64,000 nt of DNA, taken from QPIN01 sp965224575. GTDB lineage: Bacteria > Pseudomonadota > Gammaproteobacteria > Methylococcales > Methylomonadaceae. The notes under the pieces are model-generated. The model worked only from the letters and a program-made list of their open reading frames with translations, was not told where the DNA came from and made no database searches. Shown here piece after piece: positions 9,180 to 18,749 of the stretch. The stretch covers positions 186,001-250,000 of the forward strand of contig CBDCZQ010000001.1 in the NCBI GenBank assembly GCA_965224575.1, given 5' to 3'. Numbering within the stretch: position 1 is the first letter of the stretch; every line of letters begins with the position of its first letter. The position numbers were made by a program, and so were the translations under genes.

Positions 9180-9422
9180 ATGATTTATAAAGCAATATTA
9201 CTTTTTGTACAGAAATTTTTATGGTCTAAAATTAAAGGAGGTATTCGGTCAAAGCTTTTATTGATAGTCATGGTATTGGGTGTGGCTCTTTTATCAGGAG
9301 CACTTTTCGCCTCATTTTTTTTGGATATGACCTTTGAGCAAGGTATCAGATTTGCATGGGCTTATTTTGTAAATGGATTTATATGGGTTGATCAATTATT
9401 TAGCAAATTGTGGAATGCATAG
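9180..9422 (+). CDS. Small membrane protein of unknown function
   Basis: 80 residues, not recognised. The sequence has a hydrophobic, basic N-terminal stretch, then one clear membrane helix at about residues 26-48 (LLLIVMVLGVALLSGALFASFFL). A weaker hydrophobic segment near residues 58-70 is rich in aromatic residues. ATG start; no convincing Shine-Dalgarno. It sits alone between tpx and the tRNA-Leu gene. The composition looks protein-coding, but without homologues this remains a hypothetical protein. Confidence 0.5.
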   Translation: MIYKAILLFVQKFLWSKIKGGIRSKLLLIVMVLGVALLSGALFASFFLDMTFEQGIRFAWAYFVNGFIWVDQLFSKLWNA

Positions 9423-9462
9423 TTTTTTACGAAGTAAATTACAAGTATTCTACTAAGTCTTG

Positions 9463-9491
9463 TTGATTTACTTGTTTTAATCCATTATAAT
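9463..9491 (+). promoter_or_regulatory. Sigma-70-type promoter for tRNA-Leu
   Basis: TTGATT at 9463-9468 and a perfect TATAAT at 9486-9491 are separated by 17 bases. A GC-rich discriminator (CCGGCTC) follows, typical of stable-RNA promoters. The tRNA begins at 9508, about 17 bases after the -10 element. Confidence 0.75.
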
Positions 9492-9507
9492 TTCCGGCTC
9501 TTCAAGT

Positions 9508-9592
9508 GCGAGCGTGGCGGAATTGGTAGACGCGCTGGTTTTAGGTACCAGTATCTTATGATGTGAGAGTTCAAGTCTCTCCGCTCGCACCA
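9508..9592 (+). tRNA. tRNA-Leu(UAG)
   Basis: 85-base class II tRNA with acceptor stem GCGAGCG/CGCTCGC and encoded ACCA (A discriminator plus CCA). The anticodon stem CTGGT/ACCAG encloses the loop TTTAGGT, anticodon TAG, so it reads CUN leucine codons. A variable arm (ATCTTATGATGT) and T-loop TTCAAGT are present. Confidence 0.96.
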
Positions 9593-9797
9593 TTTATTAT
9601 GTTTTAATAGTTAACGATAATCAGCGTTAATTTCTAAGCTAGTCTTAATATCTTTCAATATAGCTTTAATTTGAATAAGTAGTTGAATAATTTATTTAAA
9701 ATCCCAAAAAAACTATATATCATAAGATTGAGATGCTATAACAAGTATGAATTGCCGAATATCGGTTTAAAAATCACAAATTATTTGAGGTAAAGCA

Positions 9798-11102
9798 ATG
9801 CAAGTTTCCGTCGAAAAAACATCGGAATTAAGCCGTAAAATGACAGTTAGTCTTCCAGAGAACATGGTTCAAGAAAAAATGGAAGCTCGTTATAAGTCGT
9901 TAGCGCGAGAAGTTAAAATTGATGGTTTTCGACCAGGTAAAGTTCCTGTTCGCGTTGTTAAAAAAATGTACTCAGACAGAGTAAGAGGGGAAGTAACTGG
10001 GGACTTGGTTCAATCAACTTATTATAAGGCGCTTCAAGAGCAAGAATTAGTGCCGGTAGGCCATCCTCGAATTAGCCCAATAGAAGAGACTGCTGGTTTT
10101 GAATATATTGCTGAATTTGAAGTTTACCCTGAAGTGTCTTTAGAAGGTTTGCCTAAGTTAGAAATAGTCCGTCCGGTTGCTACAGTAGAACAAACTGACC
10201 AAGATGCAATGATCGATAAATTAAGAGATCAAAAGAAAGAATGGGAAGTTGTTGAACGAGCTTCTGAAAAGGATGATCGTGTTACGATCCATTTTTCTGG
10301 TGTTTGTGAGGGTGAGAATTTTACTGAGGGTAAGGTTGAAGATTATCCTGTTGAAATTGGCTCTGGAAATATGATTCCAGGTTTTGACGAAGAATTGATT
10401 GGTCTTGAAACGGGTGGGAATAAAACCTTTAAAATAATCTTCCCTGAAGAATATGGTAAAAAAGAGTTAGCAGGTAAGGAAGCGGAATTTGATATTGAAG
10501 TGACTAAAATTGAAACTCCGACTTTGCCTGAGATAAATGAAGAATTCATTAAAACATACGGGATTAAAGATGGTACGGTAGAATCCTTTAATACTGATGT
10601 TAAAGCAAATATGGAAAGAGAGCTTGCTCAGGGATTAAAAGGGGTTTTGAAAAACTCTGTGATGGATGCATTGTATGAAAACATACAAATTGAAGTGCCT
10701 AATGCTTCAGTTGACCAAGAAATTCAAAACTTGATGAAGCCTTATGAGGCAAATGCTAAACAGCAAAACATGAAGTTGGAAGATCTTGATTTGCCAAAGG
10801 AAATGTTTGAGGAACAGGCTAAACGCAGGGTTGCTTTGGGGCTTTTGTTAAGTGAAATTATTCAAAAAAATGAAATAAAAGTTGATGATAGTAAAGTTCG
10901 AACTACAATTGAAGACATGGCTAATAGCTATGAACGACCTGAAGATGTTATTGACTGGTATTATTCTGATGAAACTCGTTTGAATGAAATAAAACAAATG
11001 GTCTTAGAAGATCAAGCCGTTGACTGGATAGTCAATCAGGCTCAGGTGACTGAAGAAAATGTTAGCTTTGATGATGTAATGGAAAAACAATCGAAAAAAT
11101 AG
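9798..11102 (+). CDS. tig: Trigger factor, ribosome-associated chaperone and peptidyl-prolyl isomerase
   Basis: 434 residues, family length. The N-terminal ribosome-binding domain carries the signature DGFRPGKVP (about residues 42-50). The FKBP-type PPIase domain (about 160-245) starts near DDRVTIHFSG and includes MIPGFDEELIGLETG. A long helical C-terminal chaperone domain follows. It folds nascent chains at the ribosome exit tunnel. A GAGG Shine-Dalgarno precedes the ATG. It heads the conserved tig-clpP-clpX-lon-hupB-ppiD block, with only 15 bases to clpP. Confidence 0.96.
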   Translation: MQVSVEKTSELSRKMTVSLPENMVQEKMEARYKSLAREVKIDGFRPGKVPVRVVKKMYSDRVRGEVTGDLVQSTYYKALQEQELVPVGHPRISPIEETAGFEYIAEFEVYPEVSLEGLPKLEIVRPVATVEQTDQDAMIDKLRDQKKEWEVVERASEKDDRVTIHFSGVCEGENFTEGKVEDYPVEIGSGNMIPGFDEELIGLETGGNKTFKIIFPEEYGKKELAGKEAEFDIEVTKIETPTLPEINEEFIKTYGIKDGTVESFNTDVKANMERELAQGLKGVLKNSVMDALYENIQIEVPNASVDQEIQNLMKPYEANAKQQNMKLEDLDLPKEMFEEQAKRRVALGLLLSEIIQKNEIKVDDSKVRTTIEDMANSYERPEDVIDWYYSDETRLNEIKQMVLEDQAVDWIVNQAQVTEENVSFDDVMEKQSKK

Positions 11103-11117
11103 CAGGAGTTTAAGGGT

Positions 11118-11765
11118 ATGAATCGATATGATGGTTTAGAGCAAATGGTTTCACCGCAAGCGGCTGGTGGTTTAGTGCCAATGGTCATTGAACAGACAGC
11201 AAGAGGAGAGCGTTCTTTTGATATTTATTCTAGATTATTAAAAGAAAGAGTGATTTTTTTAGTAGGTCAAGTTGAAGATTACATGGCTAATCTTATCGTC
11301 GCTCAATTACTGTTTCTAGAGTCTGAGAACCCCGATAAAGATATTCATTTGTATATTAATTCGCCTGGGGGGTCAGTGACTGCCGGTATGGCAATTTATG
11401 ATACCATGCAATTTATTAAAGCTGATGTGAGTACAATGTGTATCGGCCAAGCTGCAAGTATGGGGTCTTTATTATTGACAGCTGGCGCGAAAGATAAGCG
11501 TTTTTGTTTGCCTCATTCACGCGTCATGATTCATCAACCATTGGGTGGTTTTCAGGGACAGGCATCAGATATTGATATTCACGCAAAAGAAATTTTATCA
11601 GTAAGAGATAGGTTAAATAATATTTTGTCACTGCATACAGGTCAGAAAGTGGAGAAAATTCAGCAAGATACGGATAGAGATAATTTTTTAAGTGCTGAAG
11701 ATGCTGTAGAATATGGTCTGGTGGATAAGGTTTTATCGAACAGAGAAAAAAATACTGATGATTGA
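11118..11765 (+). CDS. clpP: ATP-dependent Clp protease proteolytic subunit
   Basis: 215-residue serine peptidase that forms the two-ring barrel of ClpXP/ClpAP. The catalytic Ser is Ser114 in GQAASMGSLL and the His is His139 in RVMIHQPLGG. The short N-terminal propeptide-like region (before about residue 15) is normal. A CAGGAG Shine-Dalgarno lies just downstream of the tig stop. It is followed by its unfoldase partner clpX 67 bases later. Confidence 0.97.
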   Translation: MNRYDGLEQMVSPQAAGGLVPMVIEQTARGERSFDIYSRLLKERVIFLVGQVEDYMANLIVAQLLFLESENPDKDIHLYINSPGGSVTAGMAIYDTMQFIKADVSTMCIGQAASMGSLLLTAGAKDKRFCLPHSRVMIHQPLGGFQGQASDIDIHAKEILSVRDRLNNILSLHTGQKVEKIQQDTDRDNFLSAEDAVEYGLVDKVLSNREKNTDD

Positions 11766-11832
11766 GGTTGGTATTTTATTTGTTTCATTCTATTCTTATA
11801 GAGATGAAAATTTATAATATAGGAGCTTTGCA

Positions 11833-13092
11833 ATGAGTAAAGACAAAAGCAGTAAGGGAGACGAAAAGTTACTTTATTGTTCTTTTTGCGGTAAAAGTCA
11901 GGATGAAGTAAGAAAGCTGATAGCAGGCCCATCTGTTTATGTTTGCGATGAATGTGTTGAGCTTTGTAATGACATTATTCGAGATGAGTTACAAGAGGAT
12001 GATGATGTAGGAGAGAGTGACTTACCTAAACCAATAGAAATAAAAACTGAACTTGATAATTATGTTATTGGGCAGGAAGATGCAAAAAAAATGTTGTCTG
12101 TTGCAGTTTATAATCATTATAAACGTATACGCAGCAACAGCAAAAAAGGGGATATTGAATTAGCAAAATCAAATATTTTATTAATCGGGCCAACGGGCTC
12201 TGGAAAAACATTACTTGCAGAAACTTTGGCAAGATTATTGGACGTTCCCTTCACTATTGCTGATGCAACAACGTTAACTGAGGCGGGGTATGTAGGTGAA
12301 GATGTTGAAAATATCATTCAAAAAATCCTACAGAAATGTGATTATGATGTTGAAAAAGCAGAAACGGGAATTGTTTATATAGATGAGATAGATAAAATCA
12401 CAAGAAAATCAGATAATCCATCAATTACTCGTGATGTATCAGGTGAAGGAGTCCAACAAGCATTGTTAAAATTAATTGAAGGGACAATTGCTTCAATTCC
12501 ACCTCAAGGAGGTAGAAAACATCCTCAGCAAGAATTCCTTCAAGTAAATACGGCTAATATATTGTTTATTGTAGGCGGAGCTTTTGCTGGACTTGACAAA
12601 GTAATTAAAGATCGCACAGAAAAAGGTGGAATAGGGTTCTCTGCAGAAGTTAAAACTATTAATGAAAGTAAAAATGTAGGTGAACTTTTTGCTCAGATTG
12701 AAGCTGAAGATTTAATAAAATATGGCTTAATTCCAGAGTTTGTCGGACGTTTGCCTGTAGTTGCAACACTAGAAGAACTGGATGAAACAGCGTTAGTTGA
12801 AATTCTGACGCAGCCAAAAAATGCATTAATTAAGCAATACCAGCATTTGTTTGAAATGGAAGGAACCGAACTTGAGTTTAGAGATGATTCATTGTCTGCT
12901 ATTGCGCAAAAAGCAATGGAAAGAAAGACAGGAGCAAGAGGATTAAGAACAATTCTAGAAAATATTTTGCTTGAAACAATGTATGAAATCCCATCAGCAG
13001 ACAATATCAGTAAAGTTGTTATTGATGAAGGAGTGATTTTGGGTACATCAGATCCACTTTTAGTCTACGAAACAGAGAAGAAAAAAGCATAG
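11833..13092 (+). CDS. clpX: ATP-dependent Clp protease ATP-binding subunit ClpX
   Basis: 419-residue AAA+ unfoldase. The N-terminal zinc-binding domain has the pattern CSFCGK...CDECVELC (residues about 16-40). Walker A GPTGSGKT and Walker B IVYIDEIDKI follow. The IGF-type ClpP-docking loop appears as GGIGFSAEV and the sensor region ends with TGARGLRTILE. AGGAG is well placed before the ATG. It delivers tagged substrates to ClpP encoded just upstream. Confidence 0.97.
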   Translation: MSKDKSSKGDEKLLYCSFCGKSQDEVRKLIAGPSVYVCDECVELCNDIIRDELQEDDDVGESDLPKPIEIKTELDNYVIGQEDAKKMLSVAVYNHYKRIRSNSKKGDIELAKSNILLIGPTGSGKTLLAETLARLLDVPFTIADATTLTEAGYVGEDVENIIQKILQKCDYDVEKAETGIVYIDEIDKITRKSDNPSITRDVSGEGVQQALLKLIEGTIASIPPQGGRKHPQQEFLQVNTANILFIVGGAFAGLDKVIKDRTEKGGIGFSAEVKTINESKNVGELFAQIEAEDLIKYGLIPEFVGRLPVVATLEELDETALVEILTQPKNALIKQYQHLFEMEGTELEFRDDSLSAIAQKAMERKTGARGLRTILENILLETMYEIPSADNISKVVIDEGVILGTSDPLLVYETEKKKA

Positions 13093-13213
13093 AAAACATT
13101 TATTTGATCTTAATCTATGTATTGTTAGTTAAGAGGCGTTTTTAATAAAAGATGAGCTTAATAACTAGTTATCCTGAATCTATTAGCATTATGCTTTTGG
13201 AGGAGTATAACTT

Positions 13214-13255
13214 AAAAAAACGGGGGGCATGTTTAAACATGTTCCCCGTTTTTTT
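13214..13255. terminator. Rho-independent terminator after clpX
   Basis: An A-run, then an ACGGGG...CCCCGTTTTTTT stem-loop with a further GCATGTTTAAACATGT hairpin inside its top. It ends in seven T. The symmetric A-run and T-run would allow termination in either direction. It separates tig-clpP-clpX from lon. Confidence 0.9.
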
Positions 13256-13343
13256 GGGAATAATTAATTAAGGGATAACTTGTTTTTTTCATAATCCTCC
13301 CCCATATTGTCTAATTCATTGTAAATTATTTAAAGGTTTTATT

Positions 13344-15761
13344 TTGGAAGAACTGATAGATCTAAAACAAGTGAACGAATTAATTCCAGTATTACCCCTT
13401 AGGGATGTTGTGGTATATCCACATATGGTTATCCCATTGTTTGTTGGTAGAGAAAAGTCGATAGATGCAATAGAAGCTGCAATGAATAATGATAAGCAGC
13501 TACTTTTAGTTGCTCAAAAAGTAGCTGACAATGATGATCCAACGTTTGATGATCTATATCAGGCAGGTACATTAGCAAATATATTGCAGTTGTTGAAATT
13601 GCCTGATGGTACTGTCAAGGTGTTAGTTGAAGGTGAGCGTCGATGTAAAGTGATCAAATATCAAGATTATGAGGGATATTATGTTGCATCAACTGTAAAT
13701 ATTAACGAGCAGTTAAATGTTTCTGATCAAGAACAAGAAGTTATTCAGCGAACGGCAATTAATTCTTTTGACCATTATGTGAAACTGAATAATAAAATTC
13801 CACCAGAAGTTTTAAATTCATTAGCTGGGATTGATGATCCAAGTCGATTAGCAGATACTATTGCTGCTCATATGACGTTAAAGATTGAAGAAAAGCAGAT
13901 TGTTTTGGAAATGGAAGATGTTGCTCTGCGTTTAGAAAAATTGATGACTTTTATGGAGGGTGAAAATGATTTGCTTGAAATGGAAAAGCGAATTAGAGGA
14001 CGGGTCAAGAAGCAAATGGAAAAAAACCAAAGGGAGTATTATCTAAACGAACAGATGAAAGCCATTCAGAAAGAATTGGGTGAAATGGATGATGCGACTA
14101 ATGAAGTTGATGAGCTAGAACAGAAAATAAATGCATCTGGCATGTCAAAAGATGCAAAGACTAAAGCTGATGCTGAACTCAATAAACTAAAATTAATGTC
14201 TCCTATGTCTGCTGAGGCAACAGTTGTAAGAAATTATATAGACTGGATGGTTGGTGTTCCGTGGAAAAAGAAGACTAAAGTTCGTCATGACTTAAAAGTT
14301 GCAGAAGAGGTTTTAGAGTCAGAACATTATGGATTAGAGAAGGTGAAAGAACGGATACTTGAATATTTAGCTGTGCAACAACGAGTTAAAAAATTAAAAG
14401 GGCCTATTTTATGTTTAGTGGGGCCTCCAGGTGTAGGTAAGACGTCTTTAGGGCAATCAATTGCCAGGGCTACAAACCGCAAGTATGTGCGAATGGCATT
14501 AGGTGGTGTTCGAGACGAGGCAGAAATAAGGGGTCATAGGCGTACTTATATTGGCTCAATGCCCGGAAAGATTTTACAAAACTTATCTAAAGTTAAAACT
14601 AGAAACCCAATGTTTTTATTAGATGAAATAGATAAAATGGCTGCTGATTTTCGAGGCGACCCTGCATCAGCTCTATTAGAAGTTCTAGATCCTGAACAAA
14701 ATCATACCTTTGCTGACCATTATCTAGAAGTAGATTTTGATTTATCTGATGTGATGTTTGTTGCAACAGCGAATACTATGAATATTCCTGCTGCTTTATT
14801 GGATAGAATGGAAGTAATTCGGCTGGCTGGATATACAGAGGATGAAAAGTTAAATATAGCGACACGCTTTTTAATTTCTAAACAAATTAAAAATAATGGA
14901 TTAAAAGCAAGCGAAATTGATATATCGGACGATGCTGTAAAAAATATCATTAGATATTATACGCGTGAAGCAGGTGTTCGAGGGCTAGAGCGTGAAATAT
15001 CAAAAATTTGTCGAAAGGTTGTAAAGGGGTTGTTATTAGCACCTAAAAAAATAAAAGTATCTGTTACTGAAAATAATCTGAATGATTATTTGGGTGTAAA
15101 ACGTTTTAGTTTTGGCTCGGCTGAAGAGCAAGATCGGGTTGGACAGGTCACTGGTTTGGCCTGGACTGAAGTAGGTGGTGAGTTATTAACAATAGAAACG
15201 GCTGTTATGCCTGGGAAAGGTAAACAATCAGCAACGGGTAAGTTGGGCGATGTAATGAAGGAGTCTATTGATGCGGCGATAACCGTCGTTAGAAGTCGAT
15301 CTAAGCAGCTCGGGATTAATGATGAGGTTTTTCAAAAGAATGATATTCACATTCATGTTCCTGAAGGAGCAACACCCAAAGATGGGCCAAGTGCTGGAAT
15401 AGGAATGTGTACAGCAATTATTTCTGCCTTAACCAATATTCCTGTAAGGGCAAATGTAGCGATGACGGGTGAGATTACACTAAGAGGTGAAGTTTTGCCA
15501 ATAGGAGGGTTAAAGGAAAAGCTGTTAGCTGCCCATAGAGGTGGAATTACAACCATTTTGATTCCTGCTGAAAATGAAAAAGATTTGATTGAAATACCCA
15601 ATAATATAAAACAGAACTTGGAAATTAAGCCAGTTCACTGGATTGATGAAGTTTTGGAAGTTGCATTGCAATATATGCCCTCTCCAGCCAATGAATCTAA
15701 AAAAGAAGGAAATGGTTCTAATTTAGATAAAACTAAAGATGCTAACATTATTTCTCATTAA
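13344..15761 (+). CDS. lon: ATP-dependent protease Lon
   Basis: 805-residue AAA+ serine protease that degrades damaged and regulatory proteins. It has the N-terminal substrate-binding domain (LPLRDVVVYPHMVIPLFVGR) and a central coiled-coil. Walker A is GPPGVGKTS. The C-terminal protease domain has catalytic Ser683 in PKDGPSAG and Lys726 in GGLKEK. The start is TTG, with AAAGG upstream; no closer ATG gives the conserved N-terminus. It follows the strong clpX terminator, so it likely has its own promoter between 13256 and 13343. Confidence 0.97.
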   Translation: MEELIDLKQVNELIPVLPLRDVVVYPHMVIPLFVGREKSIDAIEAAMNNDKQLLLVAQKVADNDDPTFDDLYQAGTLANILQLLKLPDGTVKVLVEGERRCKVIKYQDYEGYYVASTVNINEQLNVSDQEQEVIQRTAINSFDHYVKLNNKIPPEVLNSLAGIDDPSRLADTIAAHMTLKIEEKQIVLEMEDVALRLEKLMTFMEGENDLLEMEKRIRGRVKKQMEKNQREYYLNEQMKAIQKELGEMDDATNEVDELEQKINASGMSKDAKTKADAELNKLKLMSPMSAEATVVRNYIDWMVGVPWKKKTKVRHDLKVAEEVLESEHYGLEKVKERILEYLAVQQRVKKLKGPILCLVGPPGVGKTSLGQSIARATNRKYVRMALGGVRDEAEIRGHRRTYIGSMPGKILQNLSKVKTRNPMFLLDEIDKMAADFRGDPASALLEVLDPEQNHTFADHYLEVDFDLSDVMFVATANTMNIPAALLDRMEVIRLAGYTEDEKLNIATRFLISKQIKNNGLKASEIDISDDAVKNIIRYYTREAGVRGLEREISKICRKVVKGLLLAPKKIKVSVTENNLNDYLGVKRFSFGSAEEQDRVGQVTGLAWTEVGGELLTIETAVMPGKGKQSATGKLGDVMKESIDAAITVVRSRSKQLGINDEVFQKNDIHIHVPEGATPKDGPSAGIGMCTAIISALTNIPVRANVAMTGEITLRGEVLPIGGLKEKLLAAHRGGITTILIPAENEKDLIEIPNNIKQNLEIKPVHWIDEVLEVALQYMPSPANESKKEGNGSNLDKTKDANIISH

Positions 15762-15852
15762 CTTATATTTATAAACAGTTTACACAGGATTGGTAAAGAA
15801 CTTTTAAACTGCAAAGAAAACCTTAAAAATCAAACTGTCTGGGGGTTTTTCC

Positions 15853-15882
15853 TTGACAGACAGGGGTCGCAATTGATATAAA
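15853..15882 (+). promoter_or_regulatory. Sigma-70-type promoter for hupB
   Basis: A perfect TTGACA at 15853-15858 is followed 18 bases later by TATAAA at 15877-15882 (or ATATAA with 17-base spacing). It lies about 125 bases upstream of the hupB start, after a T-rich segment that could end the lon transcript (GGGGGTTTTT at 15841-15850). Confidence 0.7.
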
Positions 15883-16008
15883 TAGCACTGCTTCTTTTAC
15901 TGAACAGATATTCAGTAAATAGATGTAGAATTTAAAGTAGAATTTAAAGTAGAATAAATAGAGCACATTAAAAAAATCATCATCAGTTTAACTTCCTAAG
16001 GGGGAATA

Positions 16009-16281
16009 ATGAATAAATCGGAACTTATCGATGCAATTGCTGACGCATCTGAACTCACAAAGGCAGACGCAGGACGTGCCTTAGATGGCTTTCTTACTTC
16101 TGTAACAGGGGCATTAAGTAGTGGCGATTCAGTTGCCTTAGTCGGCTTTGGGACTTTTTCTGTAAAAGATAGAGCAGAGCGTAAAGGACGCAACCCTCAA
16201 ACAGGAGCAGAAATAACAATTAAAGCGGCTAAAATTCCTTCATTTAAAGCTGGCAAATCATTAAAAGATGCTGTAAACTAG
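16009..16281 (+). CDS. hupB: DNA-binding protein HU-beta
   Basis: 90 residues, exact HU length. Starts MNKSELIDAIADASELTKADA; the DNA-binding arm contains GRNPQTGAEI and the C-terminus ends PSFKAGKSLKDAVN, all typical of HU. It bends and compacts nucleoid DNA. An AAGGGGG Shine-Dalgarno precedes the ATG. Its position after lon is conserved; two tRNA genes follow within 13 bases and may be co-transcribed. Confidence 0.97.
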   Translation: MNKSELIDAIADASELTKADAGRALDGFLTSVTGALSSGDSVALVGFGTFSVKDRAERKGRNPQTGAEITIKAAKIPSFKAGKSLKDAVN

Positions 16282-16293
16282 TCGTCTTAAGTC

Positions 16294-16369
16294 GGGTGCT
16301 TAGCTCAGCTGGGAGAGCATCGCCCTTACAAGGCGAGGGTCGGGGGTTCGAACCCCTCAGCACCCACCA
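16294..16369 (+). tRNA. tRNA-Val(UAC)
   Basis: 76-base tRNA with acceptor stem GGGTGCT/AGCACCC and ACCA end. The anticodon arm CGCCC-TTACAAG-GCGAG gives anticodon TAC. T-arm GGGGGTTCGAACCCC is present. It lies 12 bases after the hupB stop. Confidence 0.96.
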
Positions 16370-16375
16370 GACTTC

Positions 16376-16452
16376 GGAGCGGTAGTTCAGTTGGTTAGAA
16401 TACCGGCCTGTCACGCCGGGGGTCGCGGGTTCGAGTCCCGTCCGCTCCGCCA
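16376..16452 (+). tRNA. tRNA-Asp(GUC)
   Basis: 77-base tRNA with acceptor stem GGAGCGG/CCGCTCC and GCCA end. The anticodon arm CCGGC-CTGTCAC-GCCGG gives anticodon GTC. T-arm CGGGTTCGAGTCCCG is present. It follows tRNA-Val by six bases; a T-run at 16487-16495 may end the transcript, although no clear stem precedes it. Confidence 0.96.
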
Positions 16453-16844
16453 AAAATATGAAGCTCTGAATCGTTTGGTTTGGGGTTTTTTTTTGCTTAA
16501 AATTTACTTGTTATTTATGCTATATTTATGCCCAGCTAAGAATAACTATTAATGATAAGATTTATGTACAAAAGTAGGTTTCAGTGCATAAAAATAATTG
16601 ACCTTTTGGTTTTCGTATTTTTCGTGTTTGTAATTTATTAACCTACTCAGGAATATGCAAGTAATAACTTCAATAATATTATCTGACTAGAACATGTAAG
16701 AAAAGCAAAAAAATTAATTTTTTGTAAATCTTAACGTTGTAATCTTAACGTTGTATTAGCCTGTATAATAATCGCCAAGAATATTTGTCGAAGTTATTTT
16801 TATTGTTTCCTTTTTCACTTATACTCCGTATTAGGACAAGATAT
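16453..16844. other. Gene-free interval between tRNA-Asp and ppiD
   Basis: About 390 bases of AT-rich sequence without a supported gene. It contains a T-run near 16487, a perfect 14-base tandem repeat (16727-16754), a TATAAT at 16764-16769 and the ppiD ribosome binding site. Nothing else is recognisable. Confidence 0.6.
16727..16754. repeat. Perfect 14-base tandem repeat upstream of ppiD
   Basis: AATCTTAACGTTGT occurs twice head to tail (16727-16740 and 16741-16754). Each unit contains the palindrome AACGTT. It sits 10 bases before a TATAAT (16764-16769), in the -35 region of the likely ppiD promoter. That is where a paired activator or repressor site would be expected. Confidence 0.6.
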
Positions 16845-18734
16845 ATGTTATTAAAGATTAGAGAAAAATCAAAGGGTGTTTTTTCATGGATTATTTTAAT
16901 ATTAATCTGCGTTCCATTTGCTTTGTGGGGTATTCAAAACTATGCAGGTGGAGGGACTGAAACCGCTGTAGCGAGTGTTGGGGATAAAGATTTTTATCAA
17001 GATGACTTAAATAGAGCGTATTCGCAATACAGCCAGAATTTGGCTGGAATGAATATTGATGAGAGTTCACTAAAAAAACAAGCACTTGAAAAATTAATTC
17101 AAGATGAAGTTTTATTTCAGCACGTGGAAAATGAAGGGTTAGTGATAGCAGATACATCAGCTAAACAATTCATTAAAGAGTTAGAGTATTTCCAAACAGA
17201 TGGAAAGTTTGATAATAAACAATATAAAACACTATTGGCTTCTCAAAGATTGTCATCTGGAGAATTTGTTAATCGAATCAAAAAAGCTTTAATGATGGAG
17301 CAATTTCAACGAACTGTTATAGAAAGTAGTTTTGCGACTAATGCGGATATTGAGAATTTCTTTAAAATACAAAACCAGACTCGGGATGTGGAGCTTGTCT
17401 CTGTAGCTTTACCCCGACTAAAAGAACAGCCTTCAGCAGAGGAAATTCAGACATATTATCAGGAAAATCAAAATATTTTCTTGACTGAAGAGCGGGTTGC
17501 CGTTGAATATGTCGAATTATCTCTGGATGACCTGGCAAAAAAAGTGCAGCCAACAAGTGAGCAATTGAAAACGTATTATGATGAGCAAAAAGAACAGTAT
17601 ACGACTAAAGAGCGTCGTAAAATAAGCCATATTCTTTTTGCTTTTACTAAAGATACAGATGATGATAAGGTGCAGATGGAGAAAGCTTTAAAAGCAAAAG
17701 CAGCTTTACAAAATACAGAGTTTTCTGTTTTGGCTAAAGAGTTATCAGATGATAAATTGACTGCAGTAAAGGGAGGAGATTTAGGTCTTTTTAATATCGG
17801 TGTTATGGAAAAATCATTTGAAGATGTTGCTAGCTCTTTAGAATTAGGGGAAGTCTCTGAGCCGGTAAAGTCAGGATTTGGCTATCATCTAATTAAAGTG
17901 ACTGAGTTAAAGGCTGGAACAGTTAAATCATTTGATTCTGTAAAGGATGAATTAACGGCTGCATATCAAAGATCTTTAGCAGAAAATACTTTCTATGAGG
18001 TGGGTGAATCATTAACTGAGTTAAGTTATGAAAATCCTGATAGCCTGAAAATTTTAACTGATGAATTAGGGCTAGCTGTTAAGAAAACAAGTTTATTTGA
18101 TAAAAAAATAAAACCTAATTCTTCAGATAAATTGAATATTTTGAATGAGACAGCTATTATTGATGCAGCTTTTTCTGAAGATATTTTAAAAGGGAATAAT
18201 AGTCAGCCAATTGAGATTGGAACAGATAGATTAGTTGTTTTGAGAATGACTGAGCATCAAGAAGCTAAAGTGAAAGAATTAGAGAAAGTTAAACCTGTCA
18301 TTGTTACCTCACTTTTAAAAGAGAAAGCAAAGAAAATAGCTTTAGAAAAGGCAGAAGCAATTAAAAATAGCGTTTTATCTGGAAAAACAATGCAAGAATC
18401 AATTGAAGGACAGGGGTTAAAAGTACAGAAAATTTCTGCTTTAACTCGTTCTAATAGAGATGTGGCTTGGCAAGTTAATCAGAACGTTTTTAAGGCTGCT
18501 AAACCAGTAGAGGGGAAAACTACTGTGTTAACGGTAGAAGAGTCATCAGGTGCCCAAACAGTAGTTAATGTCGTTGCTGTTAAGGAGGGTATAATGACTA
18601 GTGATGATAAGAGTAAGGTCGAGTTGGCTGAAACCAATATGGCTAAGGCATTTGGTCAATCTGAATTTTCTAGTATTCTGGAAAGCTTGCGGAATAATAC
18701 TGAAATTAAATTTAAGACTCCAGAATTAAATTAG
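16845..18734 (+). CDS. ppiD: Periplasmic folding chaperone PpiD (SurA/parvulin-like)
   Basis: About 629 residues, family length. It has a short cytoplasmic N-terminus (LLKIREKSKG) and one membrane anchor (about residues 12-32, WIILILICVPFALWGI). A SurA-N-like helical region follows, then a parvulin domain (about 245-350: RKISHILFAF ... GGDLGLFNIGVMEKSFEDVA ... SGFGYHLIKV). PpiD sits at the periplasmic side of SecYEG. The frame opens upstream at TTG 16785, but ATG 16845 with AGGACAAG before it gives the typical N-terminus. The position after hupB and the tRNAs is conserved. Confidence 0.93.
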   Translation: MLLKIREKSKGVFSWIILILICVPFALWGIQNYAGGGTETAVASVGDKDFYQDDLNRAYSQYSQNLAGMNIDESSLKKQALEKLIQDEVLFQHVENEGLVIADTSAKQFIKELEYFQTDGKFDNKQYKTLLASQRLSSGEFVNRIKKALMMEQFQRTVIESSFATNADIENFFKIQNQTRDVELVSVALPRLKEQPSAEEIQTYYQENQNIFLTEERVAVEYVELSLDDLAKKVQPTSEQLKTYYDEQKEQYTTKERRKISHILFAFTKDTDDDKVQMEKALKAKAALQNTEFSVLAKELSDDKLTAVKGGDLGLFNIGVMEKSFEDVASSLELGEVSEPVKSGFGYHLIKVTELKAGTVKSFDSVKDELTAAYQRSLAENTFYEVGESLTELSYENPDSLKILTDELGLAVKKTSLFDKKIKPNSSDKLNILNETAIIDAAFSEDILKGNNSQPIEIGTDRLVVLRMTEHQEAKVKELEKVKPVIVTSLLKEKAKKIALEKAEAIKNSVLSGKTMQESIEGQGLKVQKISALTRSNRDVAWQVNQNVFKAAKPVEGKTTVLTVEESSGAQTVVNVVAVKEGIMTSDDKSKVELAETNMAKAFGQSEFSSILESLRNNTEIKFKTPELN

Positions 18735-18749
18735 AGTATTATTTTTTAT

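Noticed and set aside
16785..16844. N-terminal extension of ppiD from TTG 16785
   Set aside because: It overlaps the promoter-proximal region, lacks a ribosome binding site, and would add a second hydrophobic segment not found in PpiD; ATG 16845 has AGGACAAG upstream.
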